Shown: in pieces, positions 25,807 through 35,151 of the stretch
Numbering within the stretch: the stretch's first letter is position 1
Layout of the letters: each line of letters begins with the position of its first letter
Source: Duganella sp. BJB476
Lineage (GTDB): Bacteria > Pseudomonadota > Gammaproteobacteria > Burkholderiales > Burkholderiaceae_D
Direction of reading: 5' to 3'
Assembly: GCF_003416895.1 (NCBI RefSeq)
Contig: NZ_QVIO01000003.1
Span: forward strand, 310,001 to 374,000
DNA: 64,000 nt
Notes under the pieces: generated by a model
The model's input: only the letters and a program-made list of their open reading frames with translations
Told to the model about the DNA's origin: nothing
Database searches by the model: none
Translations under genes and position numbers: made by a program

Positions 25807-26797
25807 GAATACCGGACTGCAAAAGGCCGCCATCCTGATGCTGGCCATGGGCGAGAGCGAGGCCGCCGAGGTGATGAAGTTCCTCGGCCCGCGCGAAGTG
25901 CTCAAGCTGGGCGCCGCCATGGCGACCATGAAGAACGTTCCCCACGAGGAAGTGGTGGGTACGCTGGACAACTTCCGCGACATGGTTGCGGCCGCCTCCA
26001 CCGTGGGCCTGGACTCGGACGAGTACATCCGCCAGGTGCTGACCAAGGCGCTGGGCGACGACAAGGCCTCGGTGCTGCTGTCGCGCATTCTGGGCGGCAA
26101 GGACGCCTCAGGCATCGAATCGCTGAAGTGGATGGATTCGCAATCCGTGGCCGAGCTGATCCGCAACGAGCACCCGCAGATCATCGCCACCATCCTGGTC
26201 CACCTGGAGCGCGACCAGGCTTGCGAAATCCTCGGCCACTTCACCGACCGCCTGCGCAACGACGTGGTGCTGCGTATCGCCACGCTGGACGGCGTGCAGC
26301 CGGCCGCGTTGCGCGAGCTGAACGACGTGCTGACCAAGCTGCTGTCGGGCAACGAGAACATCAAGAAATCGTCGCTGGGCGGCGTGCGCGCGGCGGCCGA
26401 GATCCTCAACTTCATGTCGGGCGAGCAGGAAGGCTCGGTGATGGACAACATCAAGAACTACGACAACGACATGGCGCAGAAGATCATGGACGAGATGTTC
26501 GTGTTCGACAACCTGATCGATATCGACGACCGCGGCATCCAGCTGCTGCTGCGCGAAGTGCAGTCGGAAATGCTGATCATCGCCTTGAAGGGCGCGTCGC
26601 AGGAATTGCGCGACAAGATCTTCAAGAACATGTCGGCCCGTGCTTCGGAAATGATGCGCGAAGACCTGGAATCGAAAGGTCCCGTGCGCCTGTCCGAAGT
26701 GGAAACCCAGCAGAAGCAGATCCTGCAAATCGTCCGCCGCCTGGCCGACGAAGGCCAGATCGTGCTTGGCGGCAAAGGTGAGGATTCCTTCGTCTAA
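25799..26797 (+). CDS. fliG: Flagellar motor switch protein FliG
   Basis: 332 residues, standard length. The N-terminal domain (KAAILMLAMGESEAAEVMKFLGPREV) binds FliF. The middle domain contains the EHPQIIATILVHLE stretch (EHPQ motif). The C-terminal torque domain has FVFDNLIDIDDRGIQLLLREVQSE and MSARASEMMREDLESKGPVR, with the charged residues that face the stator. It overlaps fliF by 8 bp and its stop shares a base with the fliH start, indicating translational coupling. Confidence 0.98.
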   Translation: MTENTGLQKAAILMLAMGESEAAEVMKFLGPREVLKLGAAMATMKNVPHEEVVGTLDNFRDMVAAASTVGLDSDEYIRQVLTKALGDDKASVLLSRILGGKDASGIESLKWMDSQSVAELIRNEHPQIIATILVHLERDQACEILGHFTDRLRNDVVLRIATLDGVQPAALRELNDVLTKLLSGNENIKKSSLGGVRAAAEILNFMSGEQEGSVMDNIKNYDNDMAQKIMDEMFVFDNLIDIDDRGIQLLLREVQSEMLIIALKGASQELRDKIFKNMSARASEMMREDLESKGPVRLSEVETQQKQILQIVRRLADEGQIVLGGKGEDSFV

Positions 26798-27552
26798 TGT
26801 CTCTGCTACCAAAAGAACAGCAGTCGGCGTTCCAGCGCTGGGAGATGACCTCGTTTGGCGACGAGCGTCCCCGCGTGATCGCGCAACGCGAAGCCGAACA
26901 GCGCGAGCGCGACGCCGAACAGGCCCGCCTGGACGCCGAGCAGCGCGTGCAGGATGCGCTGCAGGAGCAGCAGGATGCGCTGGAAATGGGGCCGCCGCTG
27001 CCGCCGCCGATGGAATACCCCACCGTTGAAGAACTGGAAGCGATCCGCGAGGAAGCCCGCAAGGATGGCTACGACGAAGGCCACGCGGCCGGCCACGCCG
27101 ACGCCATCGAGGCCGGCAAGCTGGTCACCGCCGAGGAGCTGGAGCACCTGCGCAGCCTGGCCACCAGCTTCACCACCTCGCTGCACGACGCCGACCAGCT
27201 GATCGCCAGCGACGTGCTGGAACTGGCCTTGCAACTGGCCAAGGGCATGCTGAAGAACGCGCTGCAAGTCAAACCCGAGCTGATCCTGCCGATCGTGCGC
27301 GAGGCCATCGAATACCTGCCGGTGCTGCAACAGCCGGCGCTGCTGGTGCTACACCCCGACGACGCCGCCGTGGTGCGCGGCGGCATCGGCGAAGAGCTCG
27401 ACAAGGGCGGCTGGCGCGTGGTTGAAGACCCGCAGGTCGGCCGCGGCGGCTGCAAGGTCGATACCGCCAGCAACCAGATTGACGCCACCGCCGCCGCCCG
27501 CTGGCAGCGCCTGAGCCATGCGCTCGGCAAAGAAGTGGACTGGCTGGCCTGA
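26797..27552 (+). CDS. fliH: Flagellar export ATPase regulator FliH
   Basis: 251 residues. A Gln/Arg/Glu-rich N-terminal half ([20 protein letters not shown]) is predicted coiled coil and links to the C-ring and stalk. The conserved C-terminal V-type ATP synthase subunit E-like domain contains [23 protein letters not shown] and [13 protein letters not shown]. It dimerises and holds FliI in the cytoplasm near the export gate. Starts at ATG 26797 (TAATG junction with fliG). Confidence 0.94.
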   Translation: MSLLPKEQQSAFQRWEMTSFGDERPRVIAQREAEQRERDAEQARLDAEQRVQDALQEQQDALEMGPPLPPPMEYPTVEELEAIREEARKDGYDEGHAAGHADAIEAGKLVTAEELEHLRSLATSFTTSLHDADQLIASDVLELALQLAKGMLKNALQVKPELILPIVREAIEYLPVLQQPALLVLHPDDAAVVRGGIGEELDKGGWRVVEDPQVGRGGCKVDTASNQIDATAAARWQRLSHALGKEVDWLA

Positions 27553-27553
27553 C

Positions 27554-28978
27554 ATGGACGCCGTCGCTCCCGCCGCCCCACCCGCCCCTTCCAGCCCGCA
27601 CGCAGGCCGCTGGAAATCCTATCTGCACGATTGCGGCGCGCTGGTCGGCTTCGTCGAACCGATGCAGGTGTCGGGCCGCGTCACGCGTGTGGCCGGGCTG
27701 GTGATGGAAGCGGTCGGCCTGCGGCTGGCCGTGGGCGCCGCCTGCACCGTGCCGCTGCCGTCCGGCGGCAAGATCGAGGCCGAAGTGGTCGGCTTCGAAG
27801 GCGACAAACTGTTCCTGATGCCGCAAAGCGATGTCGAAGGCGTGGTGCCCGGCACCCGCGTGTTCCCGGTCGAGCCGGCCATCCCCCGCCCCGGCACCGT
27901 CAACCATCCGCGCCGCCGCCCCAGCGACCGCGCGCGCCACCTGCCGGTCGGCCCCGAGCTGCTGGGCCGCGTGCTGGACGGCGCCGGCCGTCCGCTCGAC
28001 AGCCTCGGCCCGCTGCACGCCTCCGACAGCGCGCCGATCAACACCCGCCCCGCCAATCCGCTGGGCCGCGCGCCGATCACCGAAACGCTGGACGTCGGCG
28101 TACGCTCGATCAACGCCATGCTGACCGTCGGCCGTGGCCAGCGCATGGGCCTGTTCGCGGGCTCGGGCGTCGGCAAGTCCGTGCTGCTGGGCATGATGGC
28201 GCGCTACACCGAAGCCGACGTCATCGTGGTCGGCCTGATCGGCGAACGCGGCCGCGAGGTCAAGGAATTCATCGAACAGATCCTCGGCGAGGAAGGCCTG
28301 GCCCGCTCCGTGGTCGTGGCGGCCCCGGCCGACACGCCGCCGCTGATGCGCCTGCAGGGCGCGGCCTACGCCACCGCGATCGCCGAGCACTTCCGCGACC
28401 AGGGCCAGAACGTGCTGCTGATCATGGATTCGCTGACCCGCTACGCCATGGCGCAGCGCGAGATCGCGCTGGCCATCGGCGAACCGCCGGCCACCAAGGG
28501 CTATCCGCCGTCGGTGTTCGCCAAGCTGCCTATCCTGGTGGAACGCGCCGGCAACGGCGAAATGGGCGGCGGCTCAATCACCGCCTTCTACACCGTGCTG
28601 ACCGAGGGCGACGACCAGCAGGATCCGATCGCCGACTCGGCGCGCGCCATCCTCGACGGCCACATCGTGCTCAACCGCCGCCTGGCGGAAGCCGGCCACT
28701 ACCCCGCCATCGACATCGAACAGTCGATCAGCCGGGCCATGCACTCGATCACCTCGCCCGAGCACCAGACCCGCTCGCGCCACCTGAAGCAGCTGTTCTC
28801 GCGCTACGAGCGCAGCCGCGACCTGATCAGCGTCGGCGCCTATGCGCCGGGCAGCGATCCGGTGCTCGACCAGGCCATCCAGTTGCATGACCGGATAGAG
28901 AATTTCCTCCAGCAACAAATCAGCGAACGGGTGACCATGGGCGAGAGCTTGGCCCAACTTACCTCTCTATTCGACTGA
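27554..28978 (+). CDS. fliI: Flagellum-specific ATPase FliI
   Basis: 474 residues. Family length and the 1-nt gap after the fliH stop favour ATG 27554 over an in-frame upstream ATG at 27518, inside fliH. Walker A is AGSGVGKS at 202-209, with the ATPase core [18 protein letters not shown] and Walker [19 protein letters not shown]. The N-terminal beta-barrel and the C-terminal helical domain ([17 protein letters not shown]) are present. It powers unfolding and delivery of export substrates with FliH and FliJ. Confidence 0.97.
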   Translation: MDAVAPAAPPAPSSPHAGRWKSYLHDCGALVGFVEPMQVSGRVTRVAGLVMEAVGLRLAVGAACTVPLPSGGKIEAEVVGFEGDKLFLMPQSDVEGVVPGTRVFPVEPAIPRPGTVNHPRRRPSDRARHLPVGPELLGRVLDGAGRPLDSLGPLHASDSAPINTRPANPLGRAPITETLDVGVRSINAMLTVGRGQRMGLFAGSGVGKSVLLGMMARYTEADVIVVGLIGERGREVKEFIEQILGEEGLARSVVVAAPADTPPLMRLQGAAYATAIAEHFRDQGQNVLLIMDSLTRYAMAQREIALAIGEPPATKGYPPSVFAKLPILVERAGNGEMGGGSITAFYTVLTEGDDQQDPIADSARAILDGHIVLNRRLAEAGHYPAIDIEQSISRAMHSITSPEHQTRSRHLKQLFSRYERSRDLISVGAYAPGSDPVLDQAIQLHDRIENFLQQQISERVTMGESLAQLTSLFD

Positions 28979-29014
28979 TTGAAGCGGGCAACCGCCTCCT
29001 ATAATTGAGTCACC

Positions 29015-29455
29015 ATGGCTTCCAAAGCGCAACTTGAAACACTGATGGACCTGGCGCGCCGGGAATCCGACGATGCCGCCAAGCGGCTGGGCGTTGCGCT
29101 CAAGGCCATCGACGAGGCCAAGCAAAAGCACCAGATGCTGGTCGGCTATCGCGACGAATATGCGAAACGCTTCGAAGCGGCGCAGGCGGCCGGCATCACG
29201 CCCATGGCTTACCGCAATTTCCAGGCCTTCATGGAAAAGCTGGACGTGGCGGTCAAGGGCCAGCTGGACATGATCAAGCACGCGGAATACCGCGGCGAGC
29301 AGGAAAAGGCCGCCTGGCAGGCCAGCGAACGCAAGCGCATGTCCTACTCCACCCTGAACGACCGGGCGGCGGCCGAAGCGCTCAAGCTCGAAAACAAGCG
29401 CGACCAGAAGCAGATGGACGAACACGCAGCACGGCAGGCCTACTACAAACGCTGA
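29015..29455 (+). CDS. fliJ: Flagellar export chaperone FliJ
   Basis: 146 residues, almost entirely charged helix as expected for the coiled-coil rod that sits in the FliI ring: LETLMDLARRESDDAAKRLGVAL and the C-terminal KRDQKQMDEHAARQA. Length matches the family. It lies between fliI (36 nt away) and fliK, its usual place. Confidence 0.94.
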   Translation: MASKAQLETLMDLARRESDDAAKRLGVALKAIDEAKQKHQMLVGYRDEYAKRFEAAQAAGITPMAYRNFQAFMEKLDVAVKGQLDMIKHAEYRGEQEKAAWQASERKRMSYSTLNDRAAAEALKLENKRDQKQMDEHAARQAYYKR

Positions 29456-29490
29456 CCCATTTAGACGCAACCAACCGACACGGCGCGATC

Positions 29491-31170
29491 ATGCAAACCC
29501 AGAATCTCCAAATTCCTACTCTGAACGCCAACGCAGTGGCGGCGCCCAAGGTGAACCTGAATCTGAATGCCGGCGGCGCCGACAATTCCTTCCAGCGCGC
29601 CCTGTCGCGCGAGATGGACCAGCGCCAGGCCAATGCCAACGACAACGCCAACAACGGCCCCAACCTCGGCGCCAAGGCGCCCGAGCGCCCTGCCGCCTCG
29701 CGCCCGTCCGCGCCCAAGCAGGCGGAGCAGGCCAAACCGGCCCAGCCGCAAAACCAGCAAGCCGACGCCGCCGATAACAACCAGGCCGTCGCCAAGAACG
29801 ACACCCAGGCCGCGCCCGCCGCGCCGGCGCCCGCCAAGAGCACCGCCAAGGACAGCAGCGCCGACGAGAGCGCGGACAGCGCCGCCAGCGACGCCCAAGC
29901 CGCCGCCCAGGCCGATCCGGTCGCCGACATGCTGGCCCTGGTGGCAGCGTTCAACCAGCCGGCAACGCCAGTGGCCGCACCGGTCGCCAGCGCAGCCGAC
30001 ACCTCGGCAGCCGCCACCGGCGCCGTCAGCGCCGCCGAGCTGGCCGCCCAAGCCGCAGCAGCAGCGGCCGCAGCAGCAACATCTGCCGCCAGCGCGGCCA
30101 CCGACGAGGCCAGCACCGCAGTGGACGCCAACGCGACCGCCACCCTGCCCGCCGCCGCCACGCTGGATGCGAACAAGCTGGCCCCCGACACCTTGAAAAC
30201 CGCCCAGAGCGGCGCCGACGACCATGCCGCCGCCGATTTCAAGGCCGCCCTGACGAAAGCCGGCTCGACCGTTCAAACCGCCGCCGACGCCGCAGCTGCC
30301 GCCGCCGCAGCAGCCGCCAAGGCCGCCACCACCGCCAGCACCACGGCCGCCGCCACCGTCGCCGTGAGCGCCGCCCCGGCCAAGCCGGCAGCGGCCGACA
30401 GCAAGCCGGTCAGCGCCATACCGGACGGCCCGGTCATCGATACCCTGTCCGACACCACCGACGCCGCGCCGGCCACCCCGGCCGAACCGGCCGCGCCGAT
30501 CAAGGTCGGTCCCGGCATGGAAAATCCGGACAACGTGGCGCGCGCCACGCCGCGCCAGTCCGATCCGCTGCAACCCGTCTTCAACGGCAAGACCACGCAG
30601 CCGACCGAAGCGGCGCCGGTGCTGAAGGAAGCCGCCCCGGCCATCACCATCGCGCCGACCGCGCAATCGGCGCTGGAAGCGGCCAAGGCCGCCGTCACCG
30701 CCGTGCCGACGGACAAGCTCAGCAGCCGTGTCGGCACCCAGGCCTGGGATCAGCAACTGGGGCAGAAGATCATCTTCATGGCCGCCGGCGGCGAGCAAAG
30801 CGCCACCATGGAATTGAATCCGCCCGACCTCGGCCCGCTGCAAGTGGTGCTGAGCGTGAACAAGGACCAGGCCACCGCCGCCTTCAGCTCGGCCCAGCCG
30901 GAAGTCCGTCAGGCGCTGGAAGCGGCCATGCCCAAGCTGCGCGAAATGATGAGCGAAGCCGGCATCCAGCTGGGCAACGCCACCGTCTCGGCCGGCATGT
31001 CCAACCAGAGCAACGGTTTTAACCAGCAGGCCAGCTCGGCCCAGAACGGCGGCGGCAACCGCTCCTCCGGCGCCAGCTTAGTCGGCGACAGCGGCGGCAC
31101 CATCGAGGCGCCGCGCAGCGCCCCGCCGGCGCGCCGCGTGCCGGCCGGCGCGGTCGACACCTTCGCCTGA
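29491..31170 (+). CDS. fliK: Flagellar hook-length control protein FliK (canonical)
   Basis: 559 residues. It is a secreted ruler protein: a long, low-complexity Ala/Asp/Thr-rich region (about 40-400) and a C-terminal Flg_hook domain (about 410-520) with WDQQLGQKIIFMAAGGEQSATMELNPPDLGPLQVVLSV, the family's signature. After hook completion it interacts with FlhB to switch export from hook to filament substrates. It closes the fliFGHIJK unit and is followed by a strong terminator. Compare the second FliK-type gene at 20758, which is clearly different in sequence. Confidence 0.95.
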   Translation: MQTQNLQIPTLNANAVAAPKVNLNLNAGGADNSFQRALSREMDQRQANANDNANNGPNLGAKAPERPAASRPSAPKQAEQAKPAQPQNQQADAADNNQAVAKNDTQAAPAAPAPAKSTAKDSSADESADSAASDAQAAAQADPVADMLALVAAFNQPATPVAAPVASAADTSAAATGAVSAAELAAQAAAAAAAAATSAASAATDEASTAVDANATATLPAAATLDANKLAPDTLKTAQSGADDHAAADFKAALTKAGSTVQTAADAAAAAAAAAAKAATTASTTAAATVAVSAAPAKPAAADSKPVSAIPDGPVIDTLSDTTDAAPATPAEPAAPIKVGPGMENPDNVARATPRQSDPLQPVFNGKTTQPTEAAPVLKEAAPAITIAPTAQSALEAAKAAVTAVPTDKLSSRVGTQAWDQQLGQKIIFMAAGGEQSATMELNPPDLGPLQVVLSVNKDQATAAFSSAQPEVRQALEAAMPKLREMMSEAGIQLGNATVSAGMSNQSNGFNQQASSAQNGGGNRSSGASLVGDSGGTIEAPRSAPPARRVPAGAVDTFA

Positions 31171-31189
31171 TCCCGCCGCGGCCACGACG

Positions 31190-31226
31190 AAAACCGGGAT
31201 CGGCCACCCTGCCTCCCGGTTTTGTT
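31190..31226 (+). terminator. Intrinsic terminator after fliK
   Basis: AAAACCGGGA (31190-31199) pairs perfectly with TCCCGGTTTT (31214-31223) over a 14-nt loop, followed by a T-rich tract. It ends the fliFGHIJK transcript and implies a separate promoter for fliL onward. Confidence 0.88.
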
Positions 31227-31356
31227 GTTTGTTTCACTACGGAAACCTCAAGCAGCACCCGGATCGCCCTTCTTTTCGACGTATGCTATGCCGCAGTCCC
31301 AACCGATAATGACATAATGGCGTCATGATCCACTTCCGCACCGTGCAAGGGCAATT

Positions 31357-31896
31357 TTGAAAGCGAACCCAAAAATGAAAGCCGATCAGAAAGTTGAAGC
31401 AGCGCCTGCGGGTGGCGGCAGCAAAAAACTGATCATCATCATCCTGGCCGTGGTCCTGGTATTGGGCGCGGCCGGCGGCGGTGCGGCCTGGTTCTTCTTG
31501 CATGGCAAGGCCGACGCCGGCGAGGAAGAAGCGCCGGTCAAGAAGGGCAAGAATTCCAAGAAGGTCAAGGCCGGTCCGCCGGAATACGTGCCGGTCGAGC
31601 CGTTCACGGTCAACCTGCAACCGGGCGACAGCGGCGCCGACCAGTACCTGCAGATTGCCTTCACGCTGGAAGTGGGCGGGCTGGAAGAGAAGGAAAACGT
31701 CAAGAACAATATGGCCAAGGTGCGCAGCCGCATGCTGTTGCTGTTGTCGAGCAAGCGCGCCATGGACATCAATACGCCGGAAGGCAAAGTCCAGCTGGCC
31801 AAGGAAATCATCACCCAGCTCAAGGAGCCCTTCGAAGACCGCGGCTCGTCGCAGGACATCGAAGATGTGCTGTTCACCTCGTTTATCATTCAGTAA
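31357..31896 (+). CDS. fliL: Flagellar basal-body-associated protein FliL
   Basis: 179 residues if translation starts at TTG 31357, which has AAGGG 6 nt upstream. An ATG at 31375 (six codons later) lacks a Shine-Dalgarno and would give 173 residues. A single membrane helix spans about 24-50 (KLIIIILAVVLVLGAAGGGA), then a Lys-rich linker and the periplasmic stomatin-like FliL domain (YVPVEPFTVNLQPG ... YLQIAFTLEVGGLE ... IEDVLFTSFIIQ). FliL rings surround and support stator units. It opens fliLMNOPQR. The 127-bp gap upstream has a near-perfect sigma-28 -10 (ACCGATAA, 31302-31309) but no matching -35. Confidence 0.93.
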   Translation: MKANPKMKADQKVEAAPAGGGSKKLIIIILAVVLVLGAAGGGAAWFFLHGKADAGEEEAPVKKGKNSKKVKAGPPEYVPVEPFTVNLQPGDSGADQYLQIAFTLEVGGLEEKENVKNNMAKVRSRMLLLLSSKRAMDINTPEGKVQLAKEIITQLKEPFEDRGSSQDIEDVLFTSFIIQ

Positions 31897-31906
31897 GTAG
31901 ATCGTC

Positions 31907-32887
31907 ATGGCTGATAATTTTCTCTCCCAGGAAGAAGTCGATGCCCTTCTGAAGGGCGTCAACGGCGACCAGGACGACGTCCAGGCGCAGGAAGATGTCG
32001 CGGGAGTACGAACGTATAACCTGGCCACCCAGGAACGTATCGTCCGTGGGCGCATGCCGACGCTGGAAATTATCAACGAGCGCTTCGCCCGCCTGTTGCG
32101 CGTCGGCCTGTTCAACTTCCTGCGCCGCAGCGCCGAGGTATCGGTCGGTTCGGTGCGGGTTTCCAAGTATTCCGAGTTCATCCGCAACCTGGTGGTGCCG
32201 ACCAACCTGAACCTGGTGCACATGAAGCCGCTGCGCGGCACCGCGCTGATGGTGTTCGACCCGGGCCTGGTGTTCCTGCTGGTGGACAATCTGTTCGGCG
32301 GCGACGGCCGCTTCCACACCCGCGTCGAGGGCCGCGACTTTACCCAGACCGAGCAGCGCATCATCCTGCGTATCCTGGACATCGTGTTCGAGGCCTATAC
32401 CAAGTCGTGGGAACCGGTCTATCCGGTCGAGTTCGAATACATCCGCTCGGAAATGAACACCCAGTTCGCCAACATCGCCACCCCGAACGAAGTGGTGGTG
32501 GCGTCGACCTTCACGGTGGAGCTGGGCTCGGTCTCCGGCCAGATCCACTTCTGCATGCCGTACTCGATGATCGAGCCGATCCGCGATTCGCTGACCTCCA
32601 GCCTGCAGGGCGAGGCGCTGGAAGTGGACAAGCGCTGGATCCGCCTGATGACGCAGCAGATCCAGATCGCCGAGGTGGAAATCGTCGCCTCGCTGGGCAC
32701 GGCCAAGGTCAATTTCGACGAAATCCTCAATATGCGCGTGGGCGACATCATCCCGCTGACCATCCCGGAACTGCTGTCGGCCACGGTCGACGGCGTGCCG
32801 GTCATGGATTGCAGCTACGGCGTGATGAACGGACAATACGCGCTCAAGGTGGAGAAATTGCTCGCCAATGCCGATAACATCAAATAA
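31907..32887 (+). CDS. fliM: Flagellar motor switch protein FliM
   Basis: 326 residues, standard length. The N-terminal CheY-binding peptide is MADNFLSQEEVDALLKGV. The middle CheC-like domain contains PTLEIINERFARLLRVGLFNFLRRSAEV and the GG-type FGGDGRF segment. The C-terminal SpoA domain (VGDIIPLTIPELLSATVDGVPV) pairs with FliN. It builds the C-ring wall and receives the chemotaxis signal. 10 nt after fliL. Confidence 0.98.
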   Translation: MADNFLSQEEVDALLKGVNGDQDDVQAQEDVAGVRTYNLATQERIVRGRMPTLEIINERFARLLRVGLFNFLRRSAEVSVGSVRVSKYSEFIRNLVVPTNLNLVHMKPLRGTALMVFDPGLVFLLVDNLFGGDGRFHTRVEGRDFTQTEQRIILRILDIVFEAYTKSWEPVYPVEFEYIRSEMNTQFANIATPNEVVVASTFTVELGSVSGQIHFCMPYSMIEPIRDSLTSSLQGEALEVDKRWIRLMTQQIQIAEVEIVASLGTAKVNFDEILNMRVGDIIPLTIPELLSATVDGVPVMDCSYGVMNGQYALKVEKLLANADNIK

Positions 32888-32931
32888 CACCGGCGCAACC
32901 GCCGCCGGCGACCGCAATACAGGAGAGAAGC

Positions 32932-33357
32932 ATGTCGGATAATCAAGACGATACGATGGACGACGACCCATGGGGCGCGGCGATTGCCGAGCAAGCCCAG
33001 GCGGAAGCGGCCGCGTTGGAAAAACAGCAGTCGCAGGCGGCCAGCGCCGCCGTGTTCACGGATTTTTCCAGCACGCCGAGCAAGACCGAAACCCATAACG
33101 ATATCGACTTCATCCTCGATATCCCGGTGCAGCTGACGGTCGAACTGGGGCGCACCAAGATCGCCATCAAGAACCTGCTGCAATTGGCGCAGGGCTCGGT
33201 GGTCGAGCTGGACGGCCTGGCCGGCGAGCCGATGGACGTGCTGGTCAACGGCTGCCTGATCGCCCAGGGCGAGGTGGTGGTGGTGAACGACAAGTTCGGT
33301 ATCCGCCTGACCGACATCATCACGCCGTCCGAACGTATCCGAAAACTGAATAAATGA
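32932..33357 (+). CDS. fliN: Flagellar motor switch protein FliN
   Basis: 141 residues: an acidic, Ala/Gln-rich N-terminus and a C-terminal SpoA domain (NDIDFILDIPVQLTVELGRTKIAIKNLL ... GCLIAQGEVVVVNDKFGIRLTDI). It forms the base of the C-ring with FliM and docks FliH. AGGAGAG precedes the ATG. Its TGA overlaps the fliO ATG (ATGA), indicating coupling. Confidence 0.97.
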   Translation: MSDNQDDTMDDDPWGAAIAEQAQAEAAALEKQQSQAASAAVFTDFSSTPSKTETHNDIDFILDIPVQLTVELGRTKIAIKNLLQLAQGSVVELDGLAGEPMDVLVNGCLIAQGEVVVVNDKFGIRLTDIITPSERIRKLNK

Positions 33358-34010
33358 AGCACGGACTGACCTTCCCTCTGATCCTCGCGGCGGCCTTGGC
33401 CGCCGCGCCTGCAATGGCCCAGCGCAGCGTGTCGGGCACCATCGGCGGCCAGCATGCGGCCAGCGCGCCGGTTGCGGCCACGGCGGCACCAGCGGCCACG
33501 CCGCCGGCCGCCGAAACGCCTGCCGCCGCAACCGCCACCACGGCAATGGCAGCCCCGGCCGAAGCGCCCGCCGCTGCGGCCCCGGCGGCTACGGCTGCTA
33601 CTGCGCCTCCCGCCCCCGCCGGCCCGCTGGCGATGACCATCCCCACCCCGCAACCGTCGGCCACGTCGGCCGGCGGCGGCCTGCTGCAAACCACCTTCGC
33701 GCTGATCTTCGTGCTGGCCCTGCTGATCGGCCTGGCCTGGTTCCTGAAGCGCTTCGGCCCCAAGAACTTCGGCGGCGGCAACAGCAACGTCAAGCTGGTC
33801 GGCGCGCTCAGCGTCGGCGCGCGCGAGCGCATCCTGGTGGTGGAAGTGGGCGAACAATGGATCGTGGTCGGCGCCTCGCCGGGCCGCATGAACGCGCTGG
33901 CCACCATGCCGCGCCAGGAAAGCAGCGAGCCGGCCGCCACGGCCGCGCTGCCGACCGCCAACTTCGCCGAATGGTTCAAACAAACGATCGACAAGCGCAA
34001 TGGCAAATAA
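33354..34010 (+). CDS. fliO: Flagellar biosynthetic protein FliO
   Basis: 218 residues. It has a signal-like N-terminus ([18 protein letters not shown]), then an Ala/Pro/Thr-rich periplasmic stretch to about 100, one membrane helix (about 112-130: [22 protein letters not shown]) and a cytoplasmic FliO domain ([29 protein letters not shown]). FliO helps assemble the FliP ring of the export gate. The low-complexity insert makes it longer than enteric FliO (about 120). It overlaps fliP by 11 bp. Confidence 0.94.
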   Translation: MKHGLTFPLILAAALAAAPAMAQRSVSGTIGGQHAASAPVAATAAPAATPPAAETPAAATATTAMAAPAEAPAAAAPAATAATAPPAPAGPLAMTIPTPQPSATSAGGGLLQTTFALIFVLALLIGLAWFLKRFGPKNFGGGNSNVKLVGALSVGARERILVVEVGEQWIVVGASPGRMNALATMPRQESSEPAATAALPTANFAEWFKQTIDKRNGK

Positions 34011-34776
34011 GCAGGCCGGTTTCACCCAGGCTACGGCCATCAAATCCCTGTTGATGCTGGCCGCGCTGGCGTTGCCGCTCGCGGCCGGCGCCGACTCCAG
34101 CATCGGCATCCCGGCCTTCAACGCCGCGCCGGCGCCGGGCGGCGGCACCAGCTACACGCTGCCGATCCAGACCATGCTGCTGATGACGGCGCTGACCTTC
34201 ATCCCGGCGGCGCTGTTGTTGATGACCAGCTTCACCCGCATCATCATCGTGCTGTCGCTGCTGCGCCAGGCGCTGGGCACGCAGTCGGCGCCGCCCAACC
34301 AGGTGATGGTCGGGCTGGCGCTGTTCCTGACCCTGTTCGTCATGGGCCCCACCTTCGACAAGATCTACACCGAAGCCTACCTGCCGCTGCAGGAAAACAA
34401 GATCAACATGAGCGTGGCCATGGACAAGGGCGCGGCGCCATTAAAAACTTTCATGATGAAGCAAACCCGGCAGGCCGACCTGGCCTTGTTCGTGAAATTG
34501 TCGCGCAGCCCTGCGCTGCAAGGGCCGGAAGACGTGCCGCTGCGCATCCTGGTGCCGGCTTTCGTCACCAGCGAGCTGAAAACCGCGTTCCAGATCGGCT
34601 TCGCCATCTTCATTCCATTTCTGATTATCGACATGGTGGTCGCCTCTGTACTGATGTCGATGGGGATGATGATGATGTCGCCGGCCGTGATCTCGCTGCC
34701 GTTCAAGCTGATGCTGTTCGTGCTGGTGGACGGCTGGCAACTGCTGCTCGGTTCGCTGGCCCAGAGTTTTTACTAG
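34000..34776 (+). CDS. fliP: Flagellar export gate protein FliP
   Basis: 258 residues. A cleavable signal ([17 protein letters not shown]) is followed by the core TM region ([38 protein letters not shown]), the conserved [18 protein letters not shown], and the C-terminal [32 protein letters not shown] and [21 protein letters not shown]. Five FliP with four FliQ and one FliR form the export channel core. Nested in the fliO 3' end. Confidence 0.97.
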   Translation: MANKQAGFTQATAIKSLLMLAALALPLAAGADSSIGIPAFNAAPAPGGGTSYTLPIQTMLLMTALTFIPAALLLMTSFTRIIIVLSLLRQALGTQSAPPNQVMVGLALFLTLFVMGPTFDKIYTEAYLPLQENKINMSVAMDKGAAPLKTFMMKQTRQADLALFVKLSRSPALQGPEDVPLRILVPAFVTSELKTAFQIGFAIFIPFLIIDMVVASVLMSMGMMMMSPAVISLPFKLMLFVLVDGWQLLLGSLAQSFY

Positions 34777-34785
34777 GAGAGCGCC

Positions 34786-35055
34786 ATGACACCCGAAAGC
34801 GTGATGACCATGGGCCGCCACGCCATGGAGGTGACCCTGATGATCGCCGCCCCCATGCTGCTGGTGGCGCTGATCATCGGCCTGGTGGTCAGCATCTTCC
34901 AGGCCGCCACCCAGATCAACGAGGCGACGCTGTCCTTCATCCCCAAGCTGGTCGGCATCTTCGTGGCGCTGGTGGTGGCCGGGCCGTGGATGCTGGCGGT
35001 CATGCTCGACTACATGCGCGAAGTGTTCGGCGGCATCCCCGGCCTGGTCGGCTAG
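34786..35055 (+). CDS. fliQ: Flagellar export gate protein FliQ
   Basis: 89 residues, the family's standard size. Two membrane helices with the typical VMTMGRHAMEVTLMIAAPMLLVALIIGLVVSIFQAATQINEATLSFIPKL sequence, the second ending near VALVVAGPWMLAVMLDY. AGGAG precedes the ATG; 9 nt after fliP. An AT-rich 96-nt spacer separates it from fliR. Confidence 0.97.
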   Translation: MTPESVMTMGRHAMEVTLMIAAPMLLVALIIGLVVSIFQAATQINEATLSFIPKLVGIFVALVVAGPWMLAVMLDYMREVFGGIPGLVG

Positions 35056-35151
35056 ACATTTTGCCAATATGTAACAATTTACGATTCAATAAGAAGTTGA
35101 CTTAAAATAAGAAGGTTGATGCTCGGTGGAAATAAATAGGGAAAACGCCTC
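35056..35151 (+). promoter_or_regulatory. AT-rich spacer between fliQ and fliR with possible weak promoter
   Basis: This 96-nt stretch is far more AT-rich than the flanking genes. It contains TTGCCA, 18 nt, TTCAAT, a weak sigma-70-like pair, in the first third. A weak AGGGA precedes the fliR ATG. No coding potential is seen. Promoter function is a guess. Confidence 0.3.

Noticed and set aside
31302..31309. Sigma-28 promoter for fliL
   Set aside because: The -10 octamer ACCGATAA is nearly perfect, but no -35-like sequence lies 11 nt upstream (ATGCTATG), unlike the four accepted sites.
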